This document shows positions 50,350 through 58,702 of a stretch of DNA of 64,000 nucleotides, in pieces. How positions within the stretch are numbered: position 1 is the first letter of the stretch; the number at the start of each line of letters is the position of its first letter. The stretch comes from JBGTFE01 sp036403235. Its GTDB lineage: Bacteria > Acidobacteriota > Blastocatellia > Pyrinomonadales > Pyrinomonadaceae. The translations under genes were made by a program, and so were the position numbers. The notes beneath the pieces are model-generated. The model searched no databases. It had not been told where the DNA came from and saw only the letters and a list, made by a program, of their open reading frames with translations. Where the stretch lies: NCBI GenBank assembly GCA_036403235.1, contig DASWRI010000070.1, forward strand, positions 37,960 through 101,959, given 5' to 3'.

Positions 50350-52872
50350 TTCCTCGGCTTCCTGTAAATCATCGTAAGCTTTTTGCAAAATCGGGCGCGC
50401 GCGGCTGCTTCCGTCCATATCGCCGATGTAGCCGTCGTGTACCATCGCGTCTAAAATCGCGGCGGCGCGGCCGTAACCGATGCGCAGCTGCCGCTGTAAA
50501 AGCGAGGTCGAAGCGCGCTTGTAGCTCACGACGGTTTTCAGCGCGTCGAGATACAGCGCGTCTTTTTTGCCCGGCAAATCGTCCGAATCGACCATTTCTT
50601 CTTCGGATTTCGTAATGGTCGTGTCGTATTCGGGATTTCCCTGTTTTTTGATATGCTCGACGATTCGGCTGATTTCCTTTTCATCGACAAACGCGCCGTG
50701 AACGCGTATGATTTGCGACGTCGCGGGTGGCAGAAAAAGCATATCGCCTTTGCCGAGCAGCTGTTCCGCGCCGTTTGCATCGATAATTGTGCGCGAATCG
50801 ACTTTTGAAGAAACGCGGAAGGAAATTCGGGCCGGAAAATTCGCTTTGATTAAGCCGGTGATGACATCGACCGAAGGCCTCTGCGTGGCGAGCACGAGAT
50901 GGATGCCGACGGCGCGCGCCATCTGCGCCAGACGTGTGATTGATTCCTCGACTTCCTTGCCCGAAGTCATCATCAAATCGGCCAGCTCGTCAATAATAAT
51001 GACGATATACGGCAGAATGCGATGCGGCTCGCCGTTATCGTCGAATTGCTCGTTTGAGTTGCGGCGTTTGACTTCCGCATTGTAGCCGTCGATGTTTCGC
51101 ACGCCCCAGCCGGCCAATTCCTTGTAACGCCTTTCCATTTCGGAGACAGCCCATTTGAGCGAAAACGCGGCGCGTTTCGGGTCGGTGATAATCGGCGTCG
51201 CCAGATGCGGGATGTCGGCGTAAAGCCCGAGCTCGAGGCGCTTCGGGTCGACCATGATGAATTTTACTTCGTCGGGCTTTGCTTTATAAAGAATCGATAC
51301 GACGAGCGTGTTGACGCCGACGGATTTTCCCGCGCCGGTCGCGCCCGCAATTAAAAGATGCGGCATTTTCGCTAAATCCGCGACGTAATTTAAGCCGTCG
51401 ATTGATTTTCCGAGCGCGATCGAAAGAAGCGATTCCGAGCCTTGAAACTTTTTCGATTCGATGACTTCGCGCAGATGAATCGTTTCGCGCTCGCGATTCG
51501 GAACTTCGATGCCGACAAACGCTTTGCCCGGAATGCGGTCGATGCGAATCGATTCGGCTTTGAGCGCCAGACACAAATCGTCGGACAAACCCGTCACGCG
51601 CGAATATTTGACGCCCGGGTCGGGTTTAAATTCATACGTCGTCACGACCGGCCCCTGGCAGATGTGCATTACCCGTCCCGTCACGTTAAATTCTTTTGTC
51701 TTGTCGGTTAGCTCCTGCGCGATGGCGAGCAGCTCCTCGTCTTTCTGCTCGATGCGCGGTGCGGGCGCGGATAAAAACTCGCCCGTCGGCAAAACGTAAT
51801 CTTCAAAGCTTTGCGCCCTTTTCTCGGCTTCGGGTTCTTTGATTTCGTCGAGAAATTCGGCGTCCAAATCGCCCGTCTCCTGAATCGGCGTAATCGGGAT
51901 TTTTTCGCTTTCGGCAATCAAATCGATTGGTTTTGCTTCCTCGCGAACAACTTCTTCGCCGCTTTGAGCGATTTCGTCCCACGCGATATCGTTTTCGTCG
52001 GAGGCGGAAATCGTCGGAATCGGTTCTTCCTGTATTTCTTCTTCAAACGGAATTTCTTCGATAATTTCGGGCGCGTCTTCCGTCTCCTGCTCCGGCAGAT
52101 TTTTTAAGCCGCTGAAAATCTCGGAAACCTTTTTCGTAACCGTCTCTTTTTTCTCGTCCGCGGCGGCCGTAGCAATGTCGCCGACCAAAATCGTCGGTTT
52201 TTTGCCCGTCACAGTCTCGCCTTTCGCTGCACCGAGACGTTTTTCCGCTCTCGCGGTTGCTTCCTGGTCGTTTGCCTCGCGCAGCTCGCGACGCTTGCCG
52301 CGCCATTCGTCAAAATGCACCAGGAAATTTTCCCATGCGAGCCGGAAATCGCCGAAAAAGGCGGCAAATGAAAGATTTGTAATTAAAAGAATCGCCGTTG
52401 CCAGCAGCGCAAACAGCAAAACCCCCGTGCCGATTGGGCCGAGCAGCCCGACGAAAATCCGTTCGAAAAACACGCCGACGATTCCGCCATGCAGCTTGAA
52501 AAGCGTAATCAGGCTCGAAAGCGAAACGATAAACAAAACATAACCGACAAGCCGTCCGAAAGAGATTGTCAGGCGAGCCGAACGAAAAAATCGCCACGCG
52601 ATTAAAACGAGCATCGCGGGCAAAAGATAAGCCGTATAACCGACGACGGTGACAAGGAGCTCGGCGAAATTTGCGCCGAAAGGCCCTATCCAATTCTGCG
52701 TTTTTGCCGTCGGCGAAAGGCCCGTCGAATTAAATGAACGGTCATTTGGGCTGTAGGAAACCAGACACAAAAAAGTGAGAACCGTCACGGCCAGCAGAAC
52801 GATGCCGATTATCTCGTTAATACGAGTTTGATTTTTTGATGAAGCTTGTTTTTTTTCGACTTTTGCAGCCAT
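50335..52872 (-). CDS. ftsK: DNA translocase FtsK/SpoIIIE
   Basis: 845 residues. Four N-terminal membrane helices (to about 170), a linker rich in Glu/Pro/Ala (about 190-365), then the motor: alpha/beta domains with LPHLLIAGATGAGKSVGVNT-type Walker A and PYIVIIIDELADLMMTSGKE (Walker B), and the C-terminal gamma winged-helix (VSYKRASTSLLQRQLRIGYG) that reads orientation sequences. Segregates chromosome ends at the division septum. Full length. The linker is shorter than in E. coli FtsK, like SpoIIIE. Confidence 0.96.
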   Translation of the reverse strand: MAAKVEKKQASSKNQTRINEIIGIVLLAVTVLTFLCLVSYSPNDRSFNSTGLSPTAKTQNWIGPFGANFAELLVTVVGYTAYLLPAMLVLIAWRFFRSARLTISFGRLVGYVLFIVSLSSLITLFKLHGGIVGVFFERIFVGLLGPIGTGVLLFALLATAILLITNLSFAAFFGDFRLAWENFLVHFDEWRGKRRELREANDQEATARAEKRLGAAKGETVTGKKPTILVGDIATAAADEKKETVTKKVSEIFSGLKNLPEQETEDAPEIIEEIPFEEEIQEEPIPTISASDENDIAWDEIAQSGEEVVREEAKPIDLIAESEKIPITPIQETGDLDAEFLDEIKEPEAEKRAQSFEDYVLPTGEFLSAPAPRIEQKDEELLAIAQELTDKTKEFNVTGRVMHICQGPVVTTYEFKPDPGVKYSRVTGLSDDLCLALKAESIRIDRIPGKAFVGIEVPNRERETIHLREVIESKKFQGSESLLSIALGKSIDGLNYVADLAKMPHLLIAGATGAGKSVGVNTLVVSILYKAKPDEVKFIMVDPKRLELGLYADIPHLATPIITDPKRAAFSLKWAVSEMERRYKELAGWGVRNIDGYNAEVKRRNSNEQFDDNGEPHRILPYIVIIIDELADLMMTSGKEVEESITRLAQMARAVGIHLVLATQRPSVDVITGLIKANFPARISFRVSSKVDSRTIIDANGAEQLLGKGDMLFLPPATSQIIRVHGAFVDEKEISRIVEHIKKQGNPEYDTTITKSEEEMVDSDDLPGKKDALYLDALKTVVSYKRASTSLLQRQLRIGYGRAAAILDAMVHDGYIGDMDGSSRARPILQKAYDDLQEAEEGREI

Positions 52873-52875
52873 TTA

Positions 52876-52942
52876 TTTAATGCAAAATTAAAAATTCAAA
52901 ATAAAAAGTTAAAGATGCTTTCTGCATTTTACATTTTTATTT
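52876..52942. repeat. AT-rich heptad inverted repeat
   Basis: TGCAAAATTAAAAATTC-type left arm (52880; AAAATTA-AAAATTC-AAAATAA) with TTTTATTTTTTAATTTGC on the right (52936). Same 7-nt rhythm. Sits between the prfB stop and the ftsK start. Confidence 0.6.
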
Positions 52943-52943
52943 T

Positions 52944-54048
52944 TTAATTTGCCGCGCTCTTTTTGAACAATAAAAATTCCTTGATAAATCCGTCAAGCTC
53001 GCCGTCGAGAACCGCGTCGACGTCGGTCACCTCGTATTTTGTGCGCGTGTCTTTCGCCAGCCGATACGGGTGCAGAACGTAGTTGCGAATCTGCGAGCCG
53101 AATGAAATATCCTGTTTGCCCGCTTCCAGCTCGGCCGTATCGGCGCGGCGTTTTTCAATCTCCAGCTCGTACAATTTGGAGCGCAAAACCTGCATCGCGA
53201 CGGCGCGATTTTGAATCTGCGAGCGCTGATTCTGGCACGTCACGACGATTCCGCTCGGCAGATGCGTGATGCGAACGGCCGAATCCGTGACGTTAACGTG
53301 CTGGCCGCCCGCGCCCGACGAGCGGTATGTATCGACGCGCAAATCCTTGTCCTGAATGTCAACTACGATATTTTCGTCGATTTCCGGCGAAACGAAAAGC
53401 GACGCGAAAGACGTTTCGCGGCTTCCGCCCGAATTAAACGGCGAAATTCTGACAAGCCGGTGAACGCCCGCTTCGGCCGCCAGAAGACCGTAAGCGTATT
53501 CGCCCTCGACGCGAAAGGTCGCCGATTTTATTCCGGCTTCGCTGCCCGACTGCTCGTCGAGAATTTCGACCTTAAAATCTTTACGCTCGGCCCATCGGAG
53601 ATACATTCTGAGAAGCATCTGCGCCCAATCCTGTGCGTCCGTGCCGCCCGCGCCCGCCTGAATCGAGCAAATCGCGTTGTTGGCGTCGGTTTCGCCCGAA
53701 AGCAGCATTTGAATCTCGGCTTCGGAAACTTCCCTTTCGAGCTTTTCGATAAGCGTTTGCAGTTCCTGAACCGAAGCGGCGTCGGTTTCGGCAAATTCAA
53801 ATAACACTTCCGCGTCGGAAATCCCCGTTTCGAAATTTTCATGCAGCTCCAAAGCTTTTTCGATTCGGCTTCGCTGCTGAACGATTTTCTGCGCCTTTTC
53901 CGAATCGTTCCAGAAATCGGGCTCGGAAATTTGTTTTTCTAAATTTTCAAGCTCGGCGCGCTTGCGAGGCTCGTCAAAGAAACCTCCCAAGTTGGGTAAC
54001 TTTCTCTTTTAATTCTTCGTATTTTGTTTGTAAATCAATTAATTCCAT
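52944..54048 (-). CDS. prfB: Peptide chain release factor 2 with programmed +1 frameshift
   Basis: RF2 ends translation at UGA and UAA. The start is ATG at 54046-54048 (MELIDLQTKYEELKEKVTQL); after 24 codons comes the frameshift site GGGAGG-TTT-CTT-TGA-C (TGA at 53974-53976). The ribosome shifts +1 at CTT and continues DEPRKRAELENLEKQ, giving about 367 residues. Reading from the TTG downstream of the stop is an artefact. The GGQ motif is in SGAGGQHVNVTDSAV; the SPF-like anticodon region is FNSGGSRETSFASLF. The codon and spacing match the known prfB autoregulation. Confidence 0.96.
53973..53988 (-). promoter_or_regulatory. prfB programmed frameshift site
   Basis: Minus strand GGGAGG (an internal Shine-Dalgarno), TTT, CTT, in-frame TGA, then C. 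When RF2 is scarce the ribosome pauses at UGA and slips +1 on CUU; when RF2 is plentiful it terminates. Confidence 0.95.
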
Positions 54049-54056
54049 CTGCTTAA

Positions 54057-54150
54057 TTTTTAACGCAAAGTCGCAAAGACGCAAGGACGCAAGAACATTT
54101 TGGCAAAATTTATCTTTGCGATTCTGCGCCTTCGCGTCTCTGCCTTAAAA
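54057..54150. repeat. GCAAAGAC-type heptad inverted repeat overlapping lnt
   Basis: AACGCAAAGTCGCAAAGACG and so on (54060-54093; GCAAAGT-CGCAAAG-ACGCAAG-GACGCAA) against TCTTTGCGATTCTGCGCC with TTCGCGTCTCTGCC (54113-54143). The right arm is the last dozen codons of lnt. Confidence 0.82.
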
Positions 54151-55903
54151 TAAAACTAAAAATTATTAAAGCCAAGCTCGCAATCGAACAAAGCCACGCG
54201 AACCAATCGCCGTATCTGACGTAAAAAGTCTGCCCGCCGTCGGATTTTGCGACCGTCCAGACGCGCGATGCTTCCGTGTAAACGTCGGCCGCGTCCGAGA
54301 CTTCGCCGCGCGCGTTGATGTAGGCGGTGATGCCGACGTTGGTCACGCGCACGAGCGGGCGGTTCGTCTCGACGGCGCGAAAGACGGAATTTGCCAGGTG
54401 CTGGCGCAAAACGGGCGTGTTGCCCAGATAACCGTCGTTTGTCATTTCAATCAGAAAATCCGCGCCGCGCGCCGCGTATTCTCTGGAAAGCGAGCCGAAA
54501 TGCGATTCGAAACAAATCATCACGCCGCCTTTTGCGTCGCCGAACGGGATTAAATCAAATTCGTTTCCGAACGAAAAGCTGCCGACAAAGGCCGGAATCT
54601 CGCTCGCCAGAAAATCCGGCAAAGGCTGAAATTCGCCAAACGGCAGAAGGTGAATTTTATCATACTGCGCGATTTTTTCGCCGTTCGGATTGACCAGCAC
54701 GGCCGAATTGAAATTGCGCTTCGCCTTTTCGTCCGGCTCGGCGGCGTTAAAAAGCACGTAGGCGTTGTTTCTCGCCGCAAACGCGGCTAAAAAAGCGCGA
54801 AACTCCGCGTCTTCGGTGTAAAGAAAAATCATCGGCGATTCGGGAAAGATGACGATTTTCGGGCTTTCCCGAAATTTTGTCCTGACCGCTTCGCGGTAAA
54901 ACGATTTTTCAGCTTCCGAAATGTCCGGCTGGTCGTAAATTTCATTTATAAATTTGTCGGCATTCGCTCCAAAAGCGCTTTCGGCAAGCTGCGTGTGCCG
55001 TTCGCGCAGCCGCATCCAGTCTTCGTAGCCGATGCCGCTCATCGGCACGTTCGGCTGAACGGCGATGACGAAAGCGCTGTTTTCCGCGATTTTGAAAGGC
55101 TTTGAAGAATAATTCAACGGCCCGAATTTTAAAGCGGCCATCGGAAAAAATCCGAGACACAGCGCCAGACAATACATCAAAGCGACTTTCGGGCTGACGC
55201 CGCCACTCGCGTCGATTTCCTTTATTTTTTCGCGAATCGTTTTATTAAAAAAGACAATCCAGCCGAAAATTACAAAGAAAATGACGATTATCAACGAAGC
55301 GTGCTTTGATTTTTCGAGAAAGCGCAGACGGCTTCTGAAAAAAAATAAAAATAAGGATTGAAGCAGGACGACATAAAACCCGACCAGATAAACTCCGCCG
55401 ACGCTCGCGAATCTGACCGCGCCGGCAAACGCCTGCGAATATCCTATTTCGTTCCAGTTGTTTCCGGTCACGGAAAACCTCAGAAACTCGGTCGCCGTCC
55501 AGAGAAACGGCGCGCAAAGAAACGCAAAGCTGCCGAATCTTTTGAGCAGAACGGAAAAAATTGCCGCGAACAGGGCCGGAAAAAATCCGGCGGCCAGAGC
55601 GACGCCAAACATTAAAACGTAAGCCAGAGCCGGCGGAAACGCCGCGTAGGTAATCGGCGCGTAGGTCAGCCACCAGCACGAGCCGAAAAAAAAGAAAGTC
55701 CCAAAAATCCAGCCCGAGAAAAACGCCTTTCGCCAGAATTCTTTTTCGCGTTCGACGGCCAGAAAAAGCGGAATGAGCGCGAACCAAGCGAGATAGGAAA
55801 ACTCAAAATCGGGAAAAGATAAAATCAGCAAAACCGCCGAAAGCAAAGCCAGAAGCGCGTTTGAGATTGACGGGAAAATATTTTTGAGTGAAGAGATTTT
55901 CAT
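54110..55903 (-). CDS. lnt: Apolipoprotein N-acyltransferase
   Basis: Adds the third acyl chain to lipoproteins in the inner membrane. 597 residues: about six membrane helices, then the nitrilase-like domain with the Glu in IVIFPESPMIF, Lys in YDKIHLLPFGEFQPL, and Cys in GVMICFESHFGS, all in place. It then has a last helix. The C-terminal RQRREGAESQR is encoded by the repeat arm 54113-54143, so the normal end was probably replaced or extended by the repeat. Longer than the usual 500-530. Confidence 0.93.
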   Translation of the reverse strand: MKISSLKNIFPSISNALLALLSAVLLILSFPDFEFSYLAWFALIPLFLAVEREKEFWRKAFFSGWIFGTFFFFGSCWWLTYAPITYAAFPPALAYVLMFGVALAAGFFPALFAAIFSVLLKRFGSFAFLCAPFLWTATEFLRFSVTGNNWNEIGYSQAFAGAVRFASVGGVYLVGFYVVLLQSLFLFFFRSRLRFLEKSKHASLIIVIFFVIFGWIVFFNKTIREKIKEIDASGGVSPKVALMYCLALCLGFFPMAALKFGPLNYSSKPFKIAENSAFVIAVQPNVPMSGIGYEDWMRLRERHTQLAESAFGANADKFINEIYDQPDISEAEKSFYREAVRTKFRESPKIVIFPESPMIFLYTEDAEFRAFLAAFAARNNAYVLFNAAEPDEKAKRNFNSAVLVNPNGEKIAQYDKIHLLPFGEFQPLPDFLASEIPAFVGSFSFGNEFDLIPFGDAKGGVMICFESHFGSLSREYAARGADFLIEMTNDGYLGNTPVLRQHLANSVFRAVETNRPLVRVTNVGITAYINARGEVSDAADVYTEASRVWTVAKSDGGQTFYVRYGDWFAWLCSIASLALIIFSFILRQRREGAESQR

Positions 55904-55986
55904 TTTTGTTTAGTTTAGCAAAAAATCTCTGCGAGGCTGAATAATGAATTAAATGCAGAATCACGCGCGCCGACAAGGTGAGGAAA

Positions 55987-56026
55987 AATGGAAAATGGAA
56001 AATAAAATAGGTTTTATATTTTCCAT
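55987..56026. repeat. Heptad inverted repeat (TGGAAAA units)
   Basis: ATGGAAAATGGAAAATAAAA against TTTTATATTTTCCATT. GGAAAAA-TGGAAAA-TGGAAAA-TAAAATA shows the 7-nt rhythm; short loop. Confidence 0.65.
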
Positions 56027-56212
56027 TGCTAAACCGCCCTTTTCCAGCCCGATAAATCTTTTTGAATCAATCAATTCAAATTGACCGTTCAAAATGACTG
56101 ACACGCGCAAAAATTGTCACACGCATTGTGACAGATTTTGTTAATTCGCCAAAAAAGCTCCGGTTATCTGTCAGTTTGAACCTATTTGCCCGCAATTGTT
56201 TATATAAATTAA

Positions 56213-56480
56213 ATCAAAATGAACGAAACGCCTGATTTTGTTGATAAATACGATTTAAAAGTAGGTGAGCCCGGTTATTTCTAACCGGGCTCATATTCGG
56301 AAGGACAACTGAAGGAACGCTCGGAAGGTGGTCAAGCGCAATGGCAAATCGCGCTCGGAGAAGAGTTGGCGGCGGGGTCTCGATGAACTTCATCAAGCTA
56401 GCCGCTTCCTCTATTGCACTTAGCGTGCCAGAAGGGAATCAAATTCAAAATTGGACATTTCAAATTTGATTTTTGTTGTC
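56213..56480. ncRNA. Candidate structured RNA, strand uncertain
   Basis: Plus strand: TTGAAC (56176), 17 nt, TTTATA precede it, and AATCAAATT/AATTTGATT (56437, 56463) followed by TTTTT could end it. A perfect 11-bp hairpin GAGCCCGGTTA-TTTC-TAACCGGGCTC lies at 56267-56292; on the minus strand its loop is GAAA, a GNRA tetraloop, which favours the minus strand. Other short stems (GATGA/TCATC at 56382) are seen. No match to tmRNA, RNase P RNA, SRP RNA or 6S RNA was recognised. Confidence 0.3.
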
Positions 56481-56577
56481 AAAGCACCGTGTTTACGGCA
56501 CTTTAATCAAAACAAAACTTTTTTCAAAGAAGGTAACTTTGCCGCTTTCAGCTTTCGCTTTTCACCCGGAAGTTACA

Positions 56578-58332
56578 CTATTTGGTAGAACATCTCTCAA
56601 CCTGACGCTGGAGGGCGGCGACTTCCTGATTTTCGGCGTCGACCGCTGCCGCCGAAGCCGCATAAGTTTTCGCCTGCGAGCAGTCGCCTTTCTGGATATA
56701 AATCTTTCCTAGCGCAATGTGCGCGTCAAGCAGGCGATTGTCCCAAAACAGCGCGGTTTTCAAGCTGCTGACCGATTGTTCCAAATCTCCGCGCCGAAGG
56801 TGAATCATTCCGAGAAGCAGATAAGCCTGCGCGCTCATCGGCTCGCTGACCAGAATTTTTCTGAGGACGGTCATCGCCTCGTCGTCGTTTCCGCTTTTGT
56901 AAAGCGCCTGCGCCTGCGCGAGCAGCGCGTCGGTTTCGCTGAGCGGCGTCTGCGTCGGCGTCGCCTGTTTCTTTATCAAAACGACGCTGACAAAATCTTT
57001 TCGCGCGGGCTGCTCGACGCGTAAATTTATGCCGTCGAGCTTTCCGGTCTGCCAATCGGTCGCAAGCCGCGCGTAGCGATTGTTGTCGGACAAAAATCTG
57101 CGCGCCTGGTTGTCAAAATCGGCGGCCGACGCATCGCTCGTTTTTTCGAGCGCCTTCGCCAGCAGAAAATAAGCTTCGCCGTCGCGTGAATTGTTCGCCA
57201 GCACGGGACGAAGCTGTTTGGCGGCCTCGGTGTAATTGTTGTTTAAAAACAGTGCGAAACCGTAGTTAAAACGCGCCGCCGACTCATCGGCAGATGAATC
57301 CGCCGCCTTTTTCAAATAATCGATTCCTTCCTGCATCAGCGCGTCGGATTTGCCTTTGTTTTTCTTTTCCGCGCGCGAAGCCTGAACGGCGATTGCGCCG
57401 AGCGTGTTATAAACGCTCGTCAATTTCAAATCGTCGGCGAGCGGCCGGAGAACGGCGAGAGCCTGCTCGTAATTTTCCTGCTGCCAGTGAATCAAACCGG
57501 TATAAAACGCGGCCTCCGCGTATTGCGCGCTTTCCTGCGGCACGCGCGAAAAATAATCGACAGCTTCGGGAAATTTCTTTTGATTCAAATAAAAATGTCC
57601 GAGTTCGAGCGCCGCGTCGGCGTAAGTTCCGCCTTTTGTCTTATCGTCTTCGGCGTAAATCCGCATCGCGTTTTTCAGGAAATTCTCGCGGCTCTGCGTG
57701 TCTGCTTCGGGCGTCAGAAGGCCTTTGATATAAGCTTCGAAAGCGCGCGCCGGAACTTTGTTGGCCGCTTCGATAAGCTGATTTTGCGGCGTCGCGAGCG
57801 CCGATTTAAAGAGCTGATAAAGAATTACGTAAGCAATCTGTCCCTGAATCGTTTGCAGATTTCCGAGCGCGTCGCTGACGTTGACGTCGCGCGTGATGCG
57901 CTTGCCGTCGTATTCTTCGCTCAAAAATCTTCCTTCGTTGACGCGTATAATCTTCGTCGTCACGGTCACGACCGCCGCCGTGTCGCCCTGCGCGGGCGCG
58001 ATGCTGTATTTACCGGCAATCAGCAGCGACGCTTTTCCTTCACGCGCTAATTTCAAGGAAGTTGCCAGACTCGGCAAAATCGTCAAAGGGACGCGCAGGC
58101 GCTGCTGAATAATTTTGCGCTCCTGATTGGTGACGACGTTCAGGCCCGGCGCTTTCAATAAATCCGAAAGCGCGTCGGCGAAGCTTTCGCCGACCCAGTT
58201 AAATTCCGGCTTGCTCGAAGTATTTTCAAACGGCAAAACCATCACCGTGTCGGAATTCTGCGTCGTCTGCGCAGCGGCCGAGACAGCCGCGAGCGCGAAC
58301 AAAATAATTGCGAATAAAAACTTTTTCAGCAT
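56578..58332 (-). CDS. Secreted CsgG-like/TPR protein
   Basis: 584 residues with AAGGA before the ATG. Signal peptide 1-21 (ending AAAQ). Residues about 28-190 resemble CsgG/FlgO-type domains (VMVLPFENTSSKPEFNWVGE, LNVVTNQERKIIQQRL, SLLIAGKYSIAPAQGD). TPR repeats follow to the end (AALELGHFYLNQKKFPEAVD, AAFYTGLIHWQQENYEQALA, GEAYFLLAKALEKTSDA, AQAYLLLGMIHLRRGDLEQS). Probably an envelope scaffold for assembly of a surface structure. It is not next to a secretion gene. Confidence 0.83.
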   Translation of the reverse strand: MLKKFLFAIILFALAAVSAAAQTTQNSDTVMVLPFENTSSKPEFNWVGESFADALSDLLKAPGLNVVTNQERKIIQQRLRVPLTILPSLATSLKLAREGKASLLIAGKYSIAPAQGDTAAVVTVTTKIIRVNEGRFLSEEYDGKRITRDVNVSDALGNLQTIQGQIAYVILYQLFKSALATPQNQLIEAANKVPARAFEAYIKGLLTPEADTQSRENFLKNAMRIYAEDDKTKGGTYADAALELGHFYLNQKKFPEAVDYFSRVPQESAQYAEAAFYTGLIHWQQENYEQALAVLRPLADDLKLTSVYNTLGAIAVQASRAEKKNKGKSDALMQEGIDYLKKAADSSADESAARFNYGFALFLNNNYTEAAKQLRPVLANNSRDGEAYFLLAKALEKTSDASAADFDNQARRFLSDNNRYARLATDWQTGKLDGINLRVEQPARKDFVSVVLIKKQATPTQTPLSETDALLAQAQALYKSGNDDEAMTVLRKILVSEPMSAQAYLLLGMIHLRRGDLEQSVSSLKTALFWDNRLLDAHIALGKIYIQKGDCSQAKTYAASAAAVDAENQEVAALQRQVERCSTK

Positions 58333-58415
58333 TTTTTTCCTTTATAAAATAAAAAATTCGCTCATATGAAAGCGAATGGGTTTAAAGGGTTTGATGCGGT
58401 AAATTGTAAAAAAGA

Positions 58416-58491
58416 TGGTATCCGGTACGGGATTTGAACCCGTGTTGCCGCCGTGAAAGGGCGGTGTCCTAGACCCCTAGACGAACCGGAC
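58416..58491 (-). tRNA. tRNA-Glu (anticodon TTC)
   Basis: On the minus strand: GTCCGGTTCGTCTAGGGG, D-stem, anticodon loop CCTTTCACG with anticodon TTC, GGTTCAAATCC T-loop, and ACCGGATACCA. All four arms fold; the 3' CCA is encoded. The G1-T72 pair is a wobble. Confidence 0.96.
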
Positions 58492-58587
58492 ACAAACGAA
58501 GCGGCTCGCGATGAAACTCTCAAAAAACCGCTTATAAAAATCTTTCTATCTCAAACAACCAGAATCCTCGAATAAAAACGAATGATT

Positions 58588-58617
58588 AGAATAACGCACC
58601 GCTTTTTTTATTGTCAA
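58588..58617 (-). promoter_or_regulatory. Promoter candidate upstream of tRNA-Glu
   Basis: Minus strand TTGACA (58612-58617), 18 nt, TATTCT (58588-58593), about 95 nt upstream of the tRNA. Confidence 0.45.
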
Positions 58618-58702
58618 ACGCGCTTCGGGGAAATCTCGCCGCAAAATTATCGCTTCCGGTAACTAGAAAATTGTTTATCTATCATTCAAAATAAGTAAAA
58701 CA

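Larger units (their letters stand above)
55904..56577. other. 674-nt intergenic region with a possible RNA gene
   Basis: Between the lnt start and the stop of the CsgG/TPR gene (both minus). It contains an AT-rich heptad hairpin at 55987-56026, GTCACACGCATTGTGAC (56115-56132), and the structured segment at 56213-56480 described separately. The minus-strand ORF 56214-56396 has no convincing ribosome-binding site and overlaps the hairpin. Confidence 0.5.

Noticed and set aside
56267..56292. Rho-independent terminator of lnt or of the TPR gene
   Set aside because: The stem is strong but no T-run follows on either strand, and it lies within the gap, not at a gene end.
56214..56396. 60-codon minus-strand ORF upstream of lnt
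   Set aside because: Its only nearby GAGGAAG is about 12 nt from the ATG and the frame crosses the perfect hairpin; composition looks random.
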